Assembly (NCBI GenBank): GCA_021810565.1
Contig: JAJZIM010000016.1
Coordinates: forward strand, 1 to 54,117
Direction: 5' to 3'
Source of the DNA: Bacillota bacterium
GTDB lineage: Bacteria; Bacillota; Sulfobacillia; JAJZIM01
DNA: 54,117 nt
The notes beneath the pieces are model-generated. The model ran no database searches. It was not told the origin of the DNA and saw nothing but the letters and a program-made list of their open reading frames with translations. Shown here piece after piece: positions 26,463 to 34,691 of this stretch (within the stretch, counting starts at the first letter, position 1; each line of letters starts with the position of its first letter). A program made the position numbers and the translations under genes.

Positions 26463-26717
26463 TGGCATGGATGTCCACGACGGCTTGTCTCCCCAGACCT
26501 GCAAGTACCAAAGCCACACCAGGGAGTAGATCCAAAACGACAGGCCCACTACCTGCTCCGGCCCGCGGTGCTTCCAGCACTGTGGGTCCTCCCCGTGCAG
26601 AAACTGCTTGGTGTTGCGAAAGCTGTCCTCGATGGCCCAGCGCTAGGCGTACCAGCTCACCACGTCCTCCGGTTTGGCGGCCGGATCGGTGGTGCAGAAG
26701 AAGTCATCCCGCTCCTT
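26463..26717 (-). pseudogene. DDE transposase fragment (IS4/IS701-like), with amber stop
   Basis: Minus-strand translation gives KERDDFFCTTDPAAKPEDV, then SWYA-stop-RWAIEDSFRNTKQFL, then a hydrophobic C-terminal part (FWIYSLVWLWYLQVW). The W-Y-x-x-R-W-x-I-E-x-x-F core is the C1-region signature of IS4-superfamily transposases. Both ends of the gene are missing and a TAG interrupts the core, so it is dead. Its 5' edge abuts copy B of the mfd repeat. Confidence 0.7.
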
Positions 26718-26838
26718 GCCCTGCGGGTGGCGGGCCTGGAGCGGGGGGAGCTGTTGACCACGGTGGAGGAGTTCCTGGGCTTTCTGGGGGAGGAGGCGCG
26801 CAGTTTTCACCGGCGGTTTTCCTCTCCGCGGTTAAGTG
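26718..26838. repeat. Long direct repeat, copy B (mfd 3' end)
   Basis: Second copy of the mfd tail. It encodes LRVAGLERGELLTTVEEF like mfd, then runs on through SFHRRF without the extra bases found in copy A. It ends in the promoter of the arginine decarboxylase gene. Confidence 0.85.
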
Positions 26839-26839
26839 A

Positions 26840-26845
26840 TATAAT
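26840..26845 (+). promoter_or_regulatory. -10 element upstream of pvlArgDC-speE-speB
   Basis: A perfect TATAAT, 36 bases before the GTG start, directly after copy B of the repeat. The -35 region (TTTTCC at 17 bases) is weak. Copy A has lost this element. Confidence 0.45.
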
Positions 26846-26881
26846 GCGTCGTGCCAATTTCGCGAAAGGGGAAGATGCCGC

Positions 26882-27346
26882 GTGCTGGCCACCCCCAAGA
26901 AGTACACCCTGGTCGGAGCGACCGCCGAGGGCGGCACCCGGCTTAACGCCTTCGACCACGCCCTTTTGGCCGCCGGCGTGGGCAACCTGAACCTGCTGCG
27001 CGTCTCGAGCATCCTGCCGCCCGGGGCCGAGCGCACCGAGCGCCTGGAGGTGCCGCCCGGGGCGCTTTTGCCCATCGCCTACGGGTCCATCGAGAGCGAC
27101 GAGCCGGGGGAGCTCATCGCCGCGGCGGTGGCGGTGGGCCTGGCCACCGAGGAGGACGGCTTCGGGGTGATCATGGAGTTCTCCGGCCGCGGGAGCGCCC
27201 GGGAAGCGGAGGCGCGGGTGCGGGCCATGGCCGAGGAGGCCTTCGCCACCCGGGGCATCCCCCTGCGGCGGGTGCTCACCCGCTCGGTGGAGCACCGCGT
27301 GGTGCGCGCCGGGTGCGCCTTCGCCGCCGTGGCGCTTTGGTACTGA
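26882..27346 (+). CDS. Pyruvoyl-dependent arginine decarboxylase
   Basis: A 154-residue PvlArgDC proenzyme that decarboxylates arginine to agmatine. It cleaves itself between the two serines of LRVSSILPP (S42-S43) to create the pyruvoyl cofactor. GNLNLLRVSSILPPGAE and GFGVIMEFSG are the family core. GTG start with GGGGAAG 8 bases upstream. It is followed by spermidine synthase and agmatinase, so it takes the place that PLP-dependent SpeA has in Bacillus polyamine synthesis. This family is best known in archaea and chlamydiae. Confidence 0.92.
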   Translation: MLATPKKYTLVGATAEGGTRLNAFDHALLAAGVGNLNLLRVSSILPPGAERTERLEVPPGALLPIAYGSIESDEPGELIAAAVAVGLATEEDGFGVIMEFSGRGSAREAEARVRAMAEEAFATRGIPLRRVLTRSVEHRVVRAGCAFAAVALWY

Positions 27347-27349
27347 GGA

Positions 27350-27361
27350 GGGGGGGGGGGG
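27350..27361 (+). repeat. G12 homopolymer in the speE ribosome-binding region
   Basis: Twelve G bases, directly preceded by GA, form the only Shine-Dalgarno sequence of speE. Length changes would alter the spacing to GTG 27367. Confidence 0.85.
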
Positions 27362-27366
27362 CGGCT

Positions 27367-28194
27367 GTGGAGCTATGGTTCACCGAGCGGCAGAACGAGG
27401 CCATGTCCTTCTCGCTGCGGGTGCGCGCCACTTTACATCATGAAAAGACCCCGTATCAGCGGTTGGACGTGTTGGACACCGAGCAGTACGGACGAGTGCT
27501 GACCCTGGACGGGATGGTGATGACCACCGAGGCCGATGAGTTCGTCTACCACGAGATGATCGTCCACGTGCCCCTTTGCATTCATCCCCGCCCGCGCCGG
27601 GTATTGATCGTGGGCGGCGGGGACGGCGGAGCGGTGCGGGAGGCGTTGCGCCACCCGGAGGTGGAGCGGGTGGACTTGGTGGAGATCGACCGGGCGGTGG
27701 TGGAGGCCAGCCGCCGCTTCTTTCCCCAGCTCAGCGCAGGCCTGTCCGACCCCAAGGTGCGGGTGGTGGAGGCGGACGGCATCGCCTTCGTGGCGGAGCA
27801 TTCCGCGGCGTACGACTGCGTGCTGGTGGACTCCACCGAGCCGGTGGGGCCGGCGGTGGGGCTGTTTGAGCCGGCCTTCTTCCGGTCGGTGGAGCGGGCC
27901 CTGGCGCCGGGGGGGATCATGGTCGCCCAGACGGAATCGCCCTTCGTCAATGGGGAGCTGATCCGCCGGGTGCAGCGAGGGCTGCGGGAGATCTTTCCCG
28001 TGGTCCGCCTCTATCTGGCCAGCGTCCCCACCTATCCCAGCGGGCTTTGGAGCTTCTCCCTGGCCGGCCGCGAGGTGGATCCGGAACGCTTCCGGGAGCC
28101 GACCCTAAATACCCGCTACTACTCCCCCCAGGTGCACCGGGCCGCCTTCGCCCTGCCGCCCTTCGTGCGGGAGCTCACGGAGGCGGCGCCGTGA
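27367..28194 (+). CDS. speE: Spermidine synthase (polyamine aminopropyltransferase)
   Basis: A 275-residue enzyme transferring the aminopropyl group of decarboxylated SAM to putrescine. Very close to the Bacillus SpeE pattern: ELWFTERQ at the N-terminus, LDGMVMTTEADEFVYHEMI, VLIVGGGDGGAVRE, DSTEPVGPA and IPTYPSGLW-like (VPTYPSGLWSFSLAG). I chose GTG 27367, as the first codons match SpeE; the nearby ATG is out of frame. Its TGA overlaps the agmatinase GTG. No SAM decarboxylase is in the window. Confidence 0.95.
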   Translation: MELWFTERQNEAMSFSLRVRATLHHEKTPYQRLDVLDTEQYGRVLTLDGMVMTTEADEFVYHEMIVHVPLCIHPRPRRVLIVGGGDGGAVREALRHPEVERVDLVEIDRAVVEASRRFFPQLSAGLSDPKVRVVEADGIAFVAEHSAAYDCVLVDSTEPVGPAVGLFEPAFFRSVERALAPGGIMVAQTESPFVNGELIRRVQRGLREIFPVVRLYLASVPTYPSGLWSFSLAGREVDPERFREPTLNTRYYSPQVHRAAFALPPFVRELTEAAP

Positions 28195-29036
28195 GCCTGC
28201 CCCCCCTGTTTCGGCCGGGCCGCTTCCTGGGCGCGGGGGAGACGGGACGCATCTGCCTCTTGGGTGCTCCCCTGGACGTCACCGCCAGCTACCGTCCCGG
28301 CTCCCGCTTTGCTCCCGGGGCCATCCGGGAGGCGTCCAACTCCCTGGAGGAGTACAGCCTGGCCCTGGACCGGGAGCTGGGGGAGTTGGCCTACGGGGAT
28401 CTGGGGGATCTGGAGCTGGCGCCGGGAGAGGTGGGGCGCTCCCTGGCGGCCATCGAGGCGGCGGTCGGCACCCTGACCGAGGAGGGCCGGCTGCCCTTTC
28501 TCCTGGGAGGGGAGCACCTGGTGACCTTGCCGGCGGTGCGGGCGGTGCACCGGCACCATGCGGACCTGGTCGTTTTGCACCTGGATGCCCACGCCGATCT
28601 GCGGGAGGAGTACGGGGGGGAGACCCTGTCCCATGCCACGGTGCTGCGGCGGGTGGCGGAACTGTTGGGCACCGGACGGGTGCACCACTTCGGAATCCGC
28701 TCGGCCACCCGCTCGGAGGCGGCCTTCGCCCGGGAGCACACCCACCCCTTCCGTCCGGTGGCGGAACTGGGGGCGGTGGCGCGGGACCTGGCGGGGCAGC
28801 CCTGCTACCTGACGGTGGACATCGACGTCCTGGACCCGGCCTACGCGCCGGGGACCGGCACGCCGGAGCCGGGCGGGATATCCTCCGCGGCGCTGCTGGA
28901 GGCCTTTGCAGGGCTGGCCGGGATCAACCTGGCGGGCCTGGACCTGGTGGAGGTGCTCCCGGCCTCGGATCCCTCGGGGCGCACGGCGGTGTTGGCGGCG
29001 AAGATCCTGCGGGAGGCCATCCTGCTCTTCGGCTAG
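28191..29036 (+). CDS. speB: Agmatinase
   Basis: A 281-residue ureohydrolase converting agmatine to putrescine plus urea. The binuclear Mn site is visible in GGEHLV, LDAHADL and TVDIDVLDPAYAPGTGTPEPGG. GTG start overlapping the speE stop (GTGA). With the decarboxylase and SpeE it completes arginine to agmatine to putrescine to spermidine in one operon, as speE-speB in Bacillus. Confidence 0.94.
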   Translation: MSLPPLFRPGRFLGAGETGRICLLGAPLDVTASYRPGSRFAPGAIREASNSLEEYSLALDRELGELAYGDLGDLELAPGEVGRSLAAIEAAVGTLTEEGRLPFLLGGEHLVTLPAVRAVHRHHADLVVLHLDAHADLREEYGGETLSHATVLRRVAELLGTGRVHHFGIRSATRSEAAFAREHTHPFRPVAELGAVARDLAGQPCYLTVDIDVLDPAYAPGTGTPEPGGISSAALLEAFAGLAGINLAGLDLVEVLPASDPSGRTAVLAAKILREAILLFG

Positions 29037-29083
29037 GGATGGCCGGCGGGGGGCGGCAGGTCGTTGGGAGAGGTGTGTTTTTC

Positions 29084-30748
29084 ATGAGCGTGCGGGCGCG
29101 TTTGGTGGAGACCTTGCGGGAGAGACTGGTCGCGGCCTTTGGAGCGGCGGTGGCCGCCGGAGAGCTGCCGTCGGTGGCGGGACCCGAGCCGGTGGTGGAG
29201 ATGCCGCGGGAGAGCGGCCATGGGGAGTTGGCCAGCCCCTACGCCATGCAGCTGGCAAGGGCCTTGCGGGTACCACCTAGGGTCGTGGCCGAGCGTCTGG
29301 CCGCGCATCTGGGAGGGCTGCCCCCCGGGGTGCGGGTGGTGGTGGCGAACCCGGGCTTCCTGAACTTCTACCTGGACGACGCGTGGCTGGCCCAGGCCCT
29401 GGCGGAGGTGCTGGAGCGGGGGCCGGACTACGGCGGCAGCGATGTCGGCGGGGGCCGGCGGGTGCTGATCGAGTTCGTCAGTGCCAATCCCACCGGCCCG
29501 CTGAACGTGGTGAACGCCCGGGCGGCGGCGGTGGGGGATTCCCTGGCGCGCCTGCTGGCGGCGGTGGGCTATCGCGTGGAGCGGGAGTTCTACGTCAACG
29601 ACGCCGGTGGGCAGGTGGGGAACCTGGCCCTGTCCCTGGAGGTCAGGCTGCGCCAGCTTTTGGGGGAGGCGGCCGAGCTGCCCCCCGACGGTTATCCCGG
29701 GGAGTACCTGGTGGACCTGGCCCGGGGCTATCTGGAGGAGCACGGGGCGGCGGTGTTGGAGCTGCCCGAGGAGGAGCGTCTGGCGCTCCTGCGGGACTTC
29801 GCCGTGGAGCGCATCCGCGCGCAGCAGGAGGCGTCGTGTGAGCGCTACGGGGTACACTTCGACCGCTTTTTCTCCGAGCGGCGGCTGCATGAGACCGGGG
29901 CCGTGGACAAGGTGGTCGGGCTCTTGCGGGAGCGGGGGCACACCTACCAGGAGGAGGGCGCCACCTGGCTCGCCGCGCGCGAGTTCGGCGACGACAAGGA
30001 CCGGGTGCTGGTCAAAAGCGACGGCGCCTACACCTACGTGGTGCCGGACGTCGCCTACCACCTGGACAAGCTGCGCCGCGGCCACGACCTGCTCATCGAC
30101 CTCTTGGGTCCGGACCACCACGGCTACGTGGCGCGGATGCGGGCGGCGCTGGAGGCCCTGGGCTATCCCCCCGGGGTGCTGGAGGTGCATCTGATCCAGC
30201 AGGTGCGCCTGCTGCGGGAGGGCCGGGCGGTGACCATGTCCAAGCGGGCGGGGGAGTTCGTGACCATGGACCAACTGGTGGCGGAGGTGGGCTGTGACGC
30301 GGCCCGCTTCTTCTTTCTGCAGCGCAGCCCGGAGAGCCCGCTGGACTTCGACCTGGACCTGGCCAAGCTTGAGACCAGCGAGAACCCGGTGTTCTACGTG
30401 CAATATGCCCACGCCCGCATCTGCAGCCTATTTCGCCAGGCGGGGGAGAATTGGCCGGAGGGGGCCGACCTGACCTTGCTGACCCAGCCCGAGGAGCGGG
30501 AGCTGATGCGCCAGCTCAGCCGTTTTCCCGAGGAGGTGCTGGCCGCGGCGCAGGAGCGCGCGCCCCACCGCGTGGCGCGCTACTGCCTGGAGCTGGCGGG
30601 ACTCTTCCACTCCTTCTACAACCGGCATCGGGTGCTGGGAAGCGCGCCCCCCACGGCGGCGGCCCGCCTCAGTCTTGCCCGGGCCGTGGGGGCGGTGCTG
30701 GCCCGGGGGCTGGATCTTTTGGGGGTGACGGCGCCCGAGCGCATGTGA
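29084..30748 (+). CDS. argS: Arginine--tRNA ligase with atypical HIGH motif
   Basis: A 554-residue class I synthetase. It has the ArgRS N-terminal additional domain, the catalytic core starting FVSANPTGPL, the KMSKS-type loop TMSKRAGEF (about residue 384) and a DALR anticodon-binding domain (YVQYAHARICS onward). The HIGH motif, normally PLHVGH, here reads PLNVVN, losing both histidines. The rest of the core looks intact, and argS follows the polyamine genes, which also use arginine. ATG 29084 has GGGAGAGGTG upstream. Confidence 0.93.
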   Translation: MSVRARLVETLRERLVAAFGAAVAAGELPSVAGPEPVVEMPRESGHGELASPYAMQLARALRVPPRVVAERLAAHLGGLPPGVRVVVANPGFLNFYLDDAWLAQALAEVLERGPDYGGSDVGGGRRVLIEFVSANPTGPLNVVNARAAAVGDSLARLLAAVGYRVEREFYVNDAGGQVGNLALSLEVRLRQLLGEAAELPPDGYPGEYLVDLARGYLEEHGAAVLELPEEERLALLRDFAVERIRAQQEASCERYGVHFDRFFSERRLHETGAVDKVVGLLRERGHTYQEEGATWLAAREFGDDKDRVLVKSDGAYTYVVPDVAYHLDKLRRGHDLLIDLLGPDHHGYVARMRAALEALGYPPGVLEVHLIQQVRLLREGRAVTMSKRAGEFVTMDQLVAEVGCDAARFFFLQRSPESPLDFDLDLAKLETSENPVFYVQYAHARICSLFRQAGENWPEGADLTLLTQPEERELMRQLSRFPEEVLAAAQERAPHRVARYCLELAGLFHSFYNRHRVLGSAPPTAAARLSLARAVGAVLARGLDLLGVTAPERM

Positions 30749-30857
30749 GTGCTTTTTTCCGACCCTCCCCGGTGCTATATTGGGAGGGGGAAGGAAGGGC
30801 GGCGGTGCTGGAGGAGAGTTGACGGAGGGGCGACAAAATTCAGGAAGGGGAACGGAC

Positions 30858-31391
30858 ATGGGCGAGTTGGCTGCGATCCGCAAGATCTTGGATGGGGTGC
30901 GCCGCGGGGTGGAGGAGACGGTGGCGGGGGTAGCGCCGGGGGAGACCTGGCGGCCCAGTCCGGCGGCCCATCCCGACGACGAGGCCGCCTACCGCAGCGG
31001 CATGGCCGAAGAGGAGCTGAACTGGTCGCCTGCCCGGGGGGTCAACTCGGCGGGGGCCCTGCTGGTCCACCTGGCGGCGGCTCAGCGCTACTGGATCGGG
31101 CAGGTCATCGGCGGCAGGGATTCCCATCGGGACCGGCCGGCGGAGTTCGTGCCCCGGATCTTGGAGCAGGCGGCGGTGCTGCGGGAGTACCGGGAGACGA
31201 ACGCTGCGGCCGATGGGGTGCTGGAGGGATTGAGCGATGCCGACCTGGACCGCGAGGTGGAGGGAGCCGGCGGGCGGACCACGGTGCGGGAGGTGCTGCT
31301 GCGGTTGATCGCGCATTTTGCCCACCACCGGGGGCAGCTGTTGCTCCTGAAGCGCCTGCTGCATCCTGCCCAGTCATCCGCCCAGGGCTGA
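30858..31391 (+). CDS. DinB-like four-helix metalloprotein
   Basis: A 177-residue DinB/YfiT-type protein. The three metal-binding histidines are visible: LLVHLAAAQ in the first part and HFAHHRGQ near the C-terminus. Characterised relatives are thiol S-transferases (bacillithiol or mycothiol) or maleylpyruvate isomerase-like. ATG 30858 has AAGGGGAA 7 bases upstream. The longer open frame beginning at 30780 would include a TATATT box and a hairpin. Lone gene, role unknown. Confidence 0.82.
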   Translation: MGELAAIRKILDGVRRGVEETVAGVAPGETWRPSPAAHPDDEAAYRSGMAEEELNWSPARGVNSAGALLVHLAAAQRYWIGQVIGGRDSHRDRPAEFVPRILEQAAVLREYRETNAAADGVLEGLSDADLDREVEGAGGRTTVREVLLRLIAHFAHHRGQLLLLKRLLHPAQSSAQG

Positions 31392-31512
31392 AGCCGCGGG
31401 CGGGAGGGACGCCCACCGTGTTCCTGGGTCGCGGAGCGCTGCGCTTGCCGACCGGGCTGGCGGCGGTGGTGACGGCACGGCGCCAGCGGGTTGGGAACTG
31501 CTCACGACTTTA

Positions 31513-31541
31513 TTGACAAGCTGTACATAGCATATTAAGAT
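31513..31541 (+). promoter_or_regulatory. Promoter of the IS607-type tnpA
   Basis: Consensus -35 TTGACA (31513-31518), a 17-base spacer, -10 TAAGAT (31536-31541), immediately before the transposase ATG. It probably lies inside the element's left end. Confidence 0.55.
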
Positions 31542-31547
31542 GATACC

Positions 31548-32159
31548 ATGAAGCTGAGTCAGTGGGCCAAGGAGCAGGGAGTGAGTTACCGCACGGCCTG
31601 GCGGTGGTTCCGGGACGGCAAGCTACCGGTGGCCGCCGAGCAGTTTCCCACCGGGACCATTCTGGTGAAGGAGGCCAAGCCCGCGGCGAACACCGCTGCC
31701 ATATACGCCCGGGTGTCTTCGACCGATCAGGCGGGGGATCTGGACCGGCAGGTCGCCCGGGTGTTGGAACACCTCAACACGCAGGGGATTGCCGTGATCC
31801 GGACGGTGCGGGAAGTGGGGTCCGGTCTGAACGGACACCGGCCGAAGCTGCTGCGCCTTCTGGCCGATCCCAAGATATCCGTGGTAGCCGTGGAGCACCG
31901 GGACCGCCTCATGCGCCTGGGCGCGGAATACGTGGAGGCGGCGCTAGCCGCCCAGGGAAGAAAGCTGTTGGTGGTGGATCCCGAGGAAATGAAGGACGAC
32001 CTGGTGCAGGACATGATCGACGTGCTGACCGGTTTCTGCGCCAGGCTTTACGGCCGCAGATCAGCCAAGAACCGGGCCAAACGGGCGGTTGCCGCCACGG
32101 CGGAGGGGGCTTTGGGCGATGCAGGCGACGTACCAGGCGAAAATTCCCGATCCCGATAA
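31548..32159 (+). CDS. IS607-family serine recombinase (TnpA)
   Basis: A 203-residue transposase. An N-terminal MerR-like helix-turn-helix (LSQWAKEQGVSYRTAWRWFRDG) comes first and a serine-recombinase catalytic domain follows: IYARVSSTDQ with the nucleophile Ser, REVGSGLNG, and AVEHRDRLMRLG. HTH-first order is diagnostic for IS607, unlike phage integrases and resolvases. The domain looks intact, so it could still act. The partner TnpB starts inside its 3' end and is broken. Confidence 0.88.
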   Translation: MKLSQWAKEQGVSYRTAWRWFRDGKLPVAAEQFPTGTILVKEAKPAANTAAIYARVSSTDQAGDLDRQVARVLEHLNTQGIAVIRTVREVGSGLNGHRPKLLRLLADPKISVVAVEHRDRLMRLGAEYVEAALAAQGRKLLVVDPEEMKDDLVQDMIDVLTGFCARLYGRRSAKNRAKRAVAATAEGALGDAGDVPGENSRSR

Positions 32160-33600
32160 GGACATCTACCCGCTCCTGGATGCCATGGCCGCCCTGTACG
32201 GTCGGGCGGAGCGCGCCCTCTTCGTGGACCTTCATGTGCGCTGCCGCGCGCTTTCGGAATGCAAGCGGGAGTACATCCGGAATTTCGGTCTGAGCGCGCG
32301 GCAGTTCAACGCCCTTCGGGCAAACCTGGACGGCAAGGTGGAGGCGGCGCGGGAAGGCCAATAGAACCGCATCGCCCACCTGCAAAATGCCATCGCCGCG
32401 GCGGCAAAAGCGGTGAAGAAGGCCGAGCGGGACCTGGCAAAGCTCCGGAACAAGAAGGTACGTGCGGCGCAGGCGGCGGAGCAAAGGCACCGGCTGCGCT
32501 TCACCCTGCACCAGAAGAGGCGGCGCCTTTACGCATTGAAACGACGCCTTGCTGCCGCCCAGGCGGATCACCAGGCGGGGCGGGTACGCCTCTGCTTCGG
32601 CGGGAAGAAGCTTTTCCATGCCCAATTCCACCGGGAGGCCAACGGCTTCGCGGACTTGGCCGCATGGCAGGCGGCGTGGCGCAAGCGGCGCTCCTCCCAG
32701 TTCCTTTGCCTGGGGTCCAAGGACGAGCTGGCGGGCAACCAGACCTGCACCCGAGTGCCGGACGGCACGCTTCGTTTGCGGGTGCCGCCTCAGTTGGAGG
32801 CGGCCTTCGGAAAGCACGTCCTGGTCAAGAACGTCAAGTTCGCCTACGGCCAAGCGGAGATCGACGCCGCCCTGCGTCGCGGGGAGGCGGTGACCTATCG
32901 TTTCCTGCGGCGCGACGACCAGGAGGCTTGGTACGTGCGCCTCGGTGGAGCGTCCGGAGGCGAAGCTCACCACGGATCGGCGCCTGGGAGCCCTGGGGGT
33001 GGATTTCAACCCGGCCCGCGTGGACGTGGGCGAGATCGACCGCTTCGGGAATCCCGTGGGTGTCCGGTCCTTTCCGCTGGACCTGGCCAAGAAGACCGAA
33101 GTCAAGGCTACGGCTATCCTCGCGGAGGTGGCGGCGGACATCGTGGACAGGGCCCGGCTTTCCGGCAAGCCCCTGGTGGTGGAGGAGCTGGACTTTCGGA
33201 AGAAGAAGGCAGCCCTGCGGGAGAGGTCGCCCCGCTACGCTCTGATGCTGTCCGCCTTCGCCTATCGGAAGTTCTTCCAGCTGCTGTTCTCCCGGGCGGC
33301 CCGGGATGGCGTGGAGGTGATCGGCGAGGGGGGAAAGCCGGGGGTGAACCCGGCCTTCACCGGCGTGATCGGCGAGGTCAAGTTTGCCTCGGGTTACGGG
33401 CTGTCGTCGCACTGCGCGGCGGCGGTGGCGATAGCCCCTCCCCGGCCTTGCCGGCCTGAGGCACGGGAACGTCTTCGGTCCAGAGCCGCCTTTCCGCTAC
33501 CTGGAAGGAATCGCGGGAAGCACGTCTGGAGCGACTGGAGGCGTGTGGTCCAGAGGCTGCGGGCCGAAAGGGTCCGTGGTCGGTGTCCCTCCGAGGGAGG
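32119..33600 (+). pseudogene. TnpB-like RuvC nuclease of the IS607 element, multiply disrupted
   Basis: The OrfB/TnpB-type accessory protein begins at ATG 32119, overlapping tnpA. An in-frame amber TAG lies at 32362-32364, after EAAREGQ, and the frame continues behind it as NRIAHLQNAI. A frameshift near 32942 moves to the frame reading VERPEAKLTTDRR and GVDFNPARVDVGEIDRFGN (first RuvC Asp), LVVEELDFRKKKAAL (Glu) and VIGEVKFASGYGLSSH. A further shift near 33430-33460 is needed for the typical tail RHGNVFGPEPPFRYLEG. Such nucleases are RNA-guided ancestors of Cas12. This copy is dead. The 3' limit is approximate. Confidence 0.75.
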
Positions 33601-33810
33601 CCGCGGCAGGGGGAAACCCCTATCCTCGGCGGCACCTATCCGGGCTCCTGCCGGACAAGGCCCGTCGTGGGATGGTTTTGCCGCGGTACCGGGGCGCGAT
33701 ACCCCGGCGCAAACGGTCGGGAAAACTGTTCGCCCGGCCTACATGGTATAAAAGGCCATGGTTTCAGGAACGGTGTGAGAAGCTGCAAGGTGCTTACCCC
33801 AAATGGGTAG

Positions 33811-33889
33811 ACTGCCGGAGGAGCCGTGTAGGAGGCACATACGATCGGTTGTGCGAGAGGGGCGGTCACCCGCCCCTACTCGATTTACG
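33811..33889 (+). ncRNA. Degenerate group II intron 3' end (domain V/VI-like)
   Basis: ACTGCCGGAGGAGCCGTGTA followed by CGATCGGTTGTGCGAGAG resembles intron domain V (GAGCCGU...CGGUUC). The hairpin GGGGCGG-TCAC-CCGCCCC and CTACTCGAT resemble domain VI with its branch site. The domain V stem tip and one closing pair are aberrant. A related, more degraded copy lies at 36724-36800. Confidence 0.5.
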
Positions 33890-33940
33890 AGGGCACCGTG
33901 GGGCGGCCTACCGGCCCTGTTGCTCGTGAAGCGGCTTCGG

Positions 33941-34366
33941 CTACCGCAGCGGCCCCGGCAGCACCGGCACTCCTGCCAGCGCCAGATGGTGGTCGAAACC
34001 GAAGATGCCCTGCAGGGCGCACTTTTGCACCGCCACCAGGGACAAGGCGTCGGTGTAGGACAGGGTTTGGTCAGCGAAACGCCGGATCAGGTTGCGAGCC
34101 TGTCCGTCGTCGTCTTGGTCGGCATAGAGCAGCACTAGGTGGCCGGTACCCTGAGCGCGATCGAGAAAGTCCAGCCAGCACAGGGCCGCCGAACCGCCTT
34201 GGTTGTAGCGGAGGAAGGTGTACGTTTCCGCGACTATCGCCTGGGTGGTGAAGCGGCGGGTCTGCGTCGGCAGCGTTTCAAAGAAATCCACCGCCCGGGA
34301 ATGCAGCTCATCGCCCTTGTCGGCCAGGGCGATGAAGGCGCCGGTGTCGAACAGGAGGCTGGTCAT
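33941..34366 (-). CDS. VapC-like PIN-domain ribonuclease toxin
   Basis: A 141-residue PIN-domain toxin. The acidic metal cluster is complete: D in LLFDTGAFIALAD, E in IVAETYTFLRY, D in LSYTDALS and D in FGFDHHL. Characterised VapC toxins cleave tRNA or rRNA. Starts with an ATGA overlap onto the antitoxin gene. Autorepression is suggested by the operator upstream of vapB. Confidence 0.87.
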   Translation of the reverse strand: MTSLLFDTGAFIALADKGDELHSRAVDFFETLPTQTRRFTTQAIVAETYTFLRYNQGGSAALCWLDFLDRAQGTGHLVLLYADQDDDGQARNLIRRFADQTLSYTDALSLVAVQKCALQGIFGFDHHLALAGVPVLPGPLR

Positions 34367-34590
34367 GGCGTGACGCCGTAGATGTACCGGTCATGATTTT
34401 CTGCGCCGTGGGTGGGCCCGGCATCGCACATGCCGATCAAGATTCGGAAAGGATCTTCCGAGGCATGGCGGGCAAAGGCTTCCAGAGCCTGTCGCATGAC
34501 CTCCGCCTCGCTGGTGTTCGCCTGCCGGGCCAGTGTGCGCAGCAATTGGGCCTGGGCCTCGGACATGTAGACGAGCTTTTTTACGGCCAT
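34363..34590 (-). CDS. VapB-like ribbon-helix-helix antitoxin
   Basis: A 75-residue protein with an N-terminal RHH fold: KKLVYMSEAQAQLLRTLA, then TSEAEVMRQALEAFARH. The C-terminal half would wrap the toxin. ATG with AAGGAGG 9 bases upstream. Co-transcribed with the PIN toxin (four-base overlap). A perfect inverted repeat covers its -10 element. Confidence 0.82.
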   Translation of the reverse strand: MAVKKLVYMSEAQAQLLRTLARQANTSEAEVMRQALEAFARHASEDPFRILIGMCDAGPTHGAENHDRYIYGVTP

Positions 34591-34605
34591 GGAACAATTC
34601 CTCCT

Positions 34606-34643
34606 TATATCATGATTATAACATCATGATATATAGACCACAA
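34606..34643 (-). promoter_or_regulatory. vapBC promoter with 28-bp operator
   Basis: Perfect 11-base arms TATATCATGAT and ATCATGATATA (34606-34616 and 34623-34633) enclose a 6-base centre. On the minus strand the -10 TATAAT (34620-34615) lies within the operator, and -35 TTGTGG (34643-34638) is 17 bases away. Confidence 0.75.
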
Positions 34644-34691
34644 GAGGAATGATACCGGTGGCTTCCAAGGAGTTTTTCGCACCGGAAGGGA

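Noticed and set aside
26454-26990. A 178-codon plus-strand gene upstream of the arginine decarboxylase
   Set aside because: It runs through an antisense transposase remnant and a copy of the mfd tail, then into the promoter. No independent start site.
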